DNA of 64,000 bases, taken from positions 1 through 64,000 of the forward strand of contig NZ_BCZE01000043.1 in NCBI RefSeq assembly GCF_001598555.1, read 5' to 3'. Source of the DNA: Novosphingobium rosa NBRC 15208. GTDB lineage: Bacteria > Pseudomonadota > Alphaproteobacteria > Sphingomonadales > Sphingomonadaceae. Shown here one piece after another: positions 63,001 through 64,000 of this stretch (position 1 is the stretch's first letter; each line of letters opens with the position of its first letter). The position numbers and the translations under genes are program-made. Below the pieces are notes generated by a model. It was not told the DNA's origin. It was given only the letters and a program-made list of their open reading frames with translations, and did no database searches.

Positions 63001-64000
63001 GCAGATCGACGGTGGCACGCTGCGTGTTGCCAATGACGGCAATCTGGGCGCCGCTGCGGGCGGGATCAGCTTCAACGGCGGCACGCTGAGCACCGCGGCG
63101 GATCTGGCGACGAGCCGCGCCGTCAGCCTGATCGGTGATGGCGCTGTGGCGCCGGACGCAGGCACCACGCTGACGCTGGCCGGGTTGGTTTCCGGCACCG
63201 GCGCTCTGTTCCAGAACGGCAGCGGCACGCTGGTGCTGACGGGCACCAACAGCTACACCGGCGCGACCACCGTTGGCGCGGGCACACTGCTGGTGAACGG
63301 CAACCAGTCGGCCGCGACGGGCCTGACCAGCGTGGCCAATGGCGCGACGCTGGGCGGCAGCGGCACCATCGGCGGCGATGTGACGCTGGCCGATGGCGCA
63401 ACCCTCTCGCCGGGCACCGCCAGCACGGCGGGCACGCTGACCATCAACGGCAACCTCTCGCTCTCGGGCGGCAGCGTGCTGAACTATCAGTTGGGGCAGG
63501 CTGGCACGGCGGGCGGCACGCTCAACGATCTGGTCAATGTCGGCGGCAAGCTGGTGCTGGATGGCACGCTCAATGTGTCGGTCACCTCGGGCGGCACCTT
63601 CGATCCGGGCATCTATCGCCTGTTCAACTATGGCGGCACGCTGACCGACAATGGGCTGACTTTGGGCTCCATGCCAAGCGGCAGCGCGGTGACGGTGCAG
63701 ACTTCCGTGGCGGGCCAGGTCAATCTGGTGAACACCAATGGCCTGCAGCTCAGCTTCTGGGATGGTGCTGGCGCTGGTCAGAACAACAGCGTTATCAATG
63801 GCGGTAACGGCTTGTGGCAGGCCAGCACCGGCAATGACAATTGGACGACCTCCAACGGCAGCGTGAATGCACCCAACGCAACCGGCAGCTTCGACATCTT
63901 CGCAGGCACGGCGGGCACAGTGACGGTGGACAACAGCCTTGGCGCGGTCAGCGCATCGGGCATGCAGTTCGCCACCAGCGGCTACCGCATCAACGGCGCC
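57038..64000 (+). CDS. Giant repetitive autotransporter-type adhesin, 3' end outside the window
   Basis: One frame is open from the ATG at 57038 to the window edge (2321 codons, no stop). An extended signal peptide RGRRHLLLGAGGMAVTLALL ends AMA at residue 41. The passenger is Gly/Ser/Thr/Ala/Asn-rich and nearly free of Cys, as in beta-helix adhesins. At least eight autotransporter-associated strand repeats read N-S/T-YTG-G/A-T followed by SGGTL: codons at 58667, 58872, 59798, 60690, 61171, 62084, 62978 and 63248. The first 350 residues use a different short repeat (SGTIxGG). A C-terminal translocator barrel is expected but unseen. Likely role: attachment or biofilm. Confidence 0.88.
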   Translation, partial: MLPMRRPSSHAHSTRGRRHLLLGAGGMAVTLALLLPSQAMAGTYTAGSEAELQQAIANANADGDTSATITLTSSFSVSNTALPGATKPITIDTAGFTLSGSGSSIIISGNSTTTGTLTLSGTILGNATGTAGTALSLSTGGNVVSTATIAGGSQTAANVAGTNGVALSASQSFTNNGTITGGSAIAYTGGAAGAGAGVTLSSGGALTNAASGTIQGGSSAGAGAGAGVYVNAASNTATLTNAGIIQGGFDSTSSGATGGAAINGTGSFATTITNSGTLTGGNGAAAIAANGSAQWVATVVNSGTIQAGSGSSTAIQFGTTANSTSVLELQAGSNIIGNVIASPGTTDIFRLGGDTNASFDVSTIGSQYQGFDSYQKNGASTWTLTGDNTSGLGWTINQGTLKTGNGTITFGTMTNNGTLELGGSGAVSVGTLYGTGTLIQSGSGTTTLSAFSNYFTGGTTITGGVLVGSTDASLGDNAGALTLNGGTLQLTSFSSSATRTVNLGSNGGTVDITTSGSYYTINNGLTGSGSLTKIGAGGVILAGNNSYTGGTTISAGSLQIGSGGATGTLAGDVLDNGALVFNSSTGWTYGGAISGTGSLTKTGSNTLTLTGNSSYTGATSLSGGTLLLSGGQITGTSGITMTATNAALIVDGAAAKLATSGATVLTSNGTALTVQNGGTATLGALTLGGTLNGAGTVTVTGAGSSLTNTTLTGGNFGTANINILDGASMTSTGAVTLGNGLLPTQPTNMRALVTISGAGSQWTINNALAMRRGTLTISDGGVLSASSALFGYATGTSTSNPSVDIAVTGTGSKLVTTGTLALTNTTTNTIGSTLTIADGGTVEAGSGTFDMGTGIGTLTIGAASGSAAVGAGTLDATSVTTGSGSTITFNHTDTGYTFGALISGAGALNQLAGTTILTGNNSYTGATTISGGTLRINGDQSAATGLTTVASGGTLGGSGIIGGDVTVANGGTLAPGNSPGTLTINGNLSLSSGSLLNYELGQANTVGGSLNDLTVVKGNLTLGGTINVTTSAGGTFGPGLYRVISYGGSLADNGLSVGTTPTGSDVTVQTSMAGQVNLINTGGQTLNFWDGTGAQFNNQIDGGSGTWQASAGNGNWANATGAVNAGYSDGALAIFSGTPGTVTIDNSLGAVTASGLQFASSGYTLSGGALTLTGPQSTIRVGDGTSAGANDTATISSVIQGATQLVKSDLGTLVLSGTNTYTGGTAIDAGTLSVSSNANLGAAGTDLTINGGTLLWTGGAAVMARTVNWGANGGGINVTTTASNGLTINNALVGGALTKSGVGKLILTGDNIFNGGATIAAGTLQIGTSTLNASITGAIVNNGALAMATANDWTYTGSITGTGGITSIASGTITFTGNSSYSGGTTLSSGGGTFRYLGATVSSGATSLTNGNLIVDAGATYTTTTLLARSTTSGPSTVSVVNGGVLNTTGAFTLQTALGTTLDSLTVSGAGSQANIGGAVVLAAGATSNNFITVSNGGKVTTAGTTTMGAAAGNGTLPSISIDGTGSGWTSQGALTMTDGSLSLTNGGTATFSGITAGTVSSAYPATILVSGSGSGLTTTGNLTVGSGTGSGTITLADGSTTKVDGSLVLGDASTATGTLNIGAASGSAAEAAGTLDASSVIVNANSAINFNHTDAGYTFGALISGAGVVNQLAGTTILTANNSYTGATTISGGTLRINGDQSTATGLTSVLSGGTLGGSGIVGGNVTVADGGAIAPGNSPGTLTINGNLSLSGGSLLNYEIGQANVIGGSYNDLTIVKGNLTLDGTINVTVPTGGTFGPGLYRVISYGGSLTDNGLSLGTMPAGSDVSVQTSVANQVNLINTGGQTLSFWDGAAGPKFNNRVDGGSGVWQASAGNTNWTNATGAVNAGYSDGALAIFAGTPGTVTIDNSLGAVTASGLQFASDGYVLTGDALTLTGPQSTIRVGDGTSVGTGFTTTINAVIQGNAQLVKSDVGTLVLTGANTYTGGTQIDGGTLRVANDGNLGAAAGGISFNGGTLSTAADLATSRAVSLIGDGAVAPDAGTTLTLAGLVSGTGALFQNGSGTLVLTGTNSYTGATTVGAGTLLVNGNQSAATGLTSVANGATLGGSGTIGGDVTLADGATLSPGTASTAGTLTINGNLSLSGGSVLNYQLGQAGTAGGTLNDLVNVGGKLVLDGTLNVSVTSGGTFDPGIYRLFNYGGTLTDNGLTLGSMPSGSAVTVQTSVAGQVNLVNTNGLQLSFWDGAGAGQNNSVINGGNGLWQASTGNDNWTTSNGSVNAPNATGSFDIFAGTAGTVTVDNSLGAVSASGMQFATSGYRINGA
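59617..60600 (+). repeat. Long module of the adhesin, copy 1
   Basis: This is about 980 bp encoding a block that opens GAASGSAAVGAGTLDATSV, passes NNSYTGATTISGGTLRINGD and LYRVISYGGSLADNGLSVGT, and ends LTGPQSTIRVGDG. It is closely matched by copy 2, 2286 bp (762 codons) downstream. Confidence 0.85.
61903..62882 (+). repeat. Long module of the adhesin, copy 2
   Basis: It aligns along its length with the module starting at 59617, differing mainly by synonymous and conservative changes (for example GLYRVISYGGSLTDNGLSLG). The intervening 1.3 kb is less conserved. Confidence 0.85.
63248..64000 (+). repeat. Long module of the adhesin, copy 3, incomplete
   Basis: It begins at NSYTGATTVGAGTLLVNGNQ, 1164 bp (388 codons) after the equivalent point of copy 2, and lacks the first 180 bp of the module. 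It contains GIYRLFNYGGTLTDNGLTLG and SASGMQFATSGYRINGA at the window edge. It is more divergent than copies 1 and 2. Confidence 0.8.

Noticed and set aside
59617..64000. Regularly spaced repeats considered as CRISPR or satellite DNA
   Set aside because: Units are in frame, hundreds of bases long and encode adhesin modules; no short direct repeats with unique spacers occur.

Overview
The window is high-GC DNA from what looks like a sphingomonad alphaproteobacterium (Novosphingobium/Sphingobium-like). This is inferred from three large TonB-dependent receptors beside catabolic operons, dense acyl-CoA, SDR and MDR enzymes, a TetR-RND-NodT efflux operon, and sugar-acid and plant-glycan loci. No rRNA, tRNA or CRISPR was seen. 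Both ends cut genes: an oxidoreductase runs in from base 1 and a giant adhesin runs off base 64000.

1-24.9 kb is a large acyl-CoA catabolic island. It holds OYE-type flavoenzymes, two SDRs, a Zn-alcohol dehydrogenase, an aldo/keto reductase, a TonB receptor, three enoyl-CoA hydratases and an acyl-CoA dehydrogenase. It also has a DUF35/thiolase pair, a nitroreductase, a SnoaL-like protein, a DUF2889 protein, two related lipocalin-like proteins of unknown function and four aminoglycoside-phosphotransferase-fold (APH) kinases. One kinase is paired with the acyl-CoA dehydrogenase, as in LvaA/LvaC and ACAD10/11. Another has lost its catalytic Asp and overlaps a small gene that may be LvaB-like. 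The substrate is unknown; a branched, hydroxylated or polycyclic acid is plausible. No transcription regulator is encoded in this stretch.

24.9-27.0 kb is a low-coding, AT-rich scar. It holds a decayed transporter trace, an IS3-family orfA remnant and a frameshifted IS110-family transposase remnant. 27.0-33.5 kb is a TetR-controlled RND efflux operon (adaptor, pump, outer-membrane channel) with a palindromic operator candidate in the divergent promoter. 33.5-35.1 kb is another scar: a 38-bp Tn3-type terminal repeat and the 3' end of a Tn3 tnpA are fused to a truncated, stop-containing M14 peptidase pseudogene.

35.3-42.7 kb is a sugar-acid locus: TonB receptor, MFS carrier, enolase-superfamily sugar-acid dehydratase and DHDPS-family aldolase, with a divergent GntR regulator and a striking 29-bp palindrome. 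The likely route is uptake, dehydration to a 2-keto-3-deoxy acid and aldol cleavage. 42.8-45.4 kb has an MDR reductase translationally coupled to a small alpha/beta-barrel protein, with a divergent AraC regulator. 45.5-47.6 kb is an OmpR-type two-component system.

47.8-55.6 kb is a glycoside/plant-ester locus: TonB receptor, exported GH1 enzyme, tannase/feruloyl esterase-like protein, GH43-like enzyme and SGNH esterase, mostly with export signals and partly overlapping. 55.6-57.0 kb is sparse and more AT-rich, with a stand-alone response regulator. From 57038 one uninterrupted frame of at least 2321 codons encodes a repetitive autotransporter-type adhesin with three copies of a long internal module.
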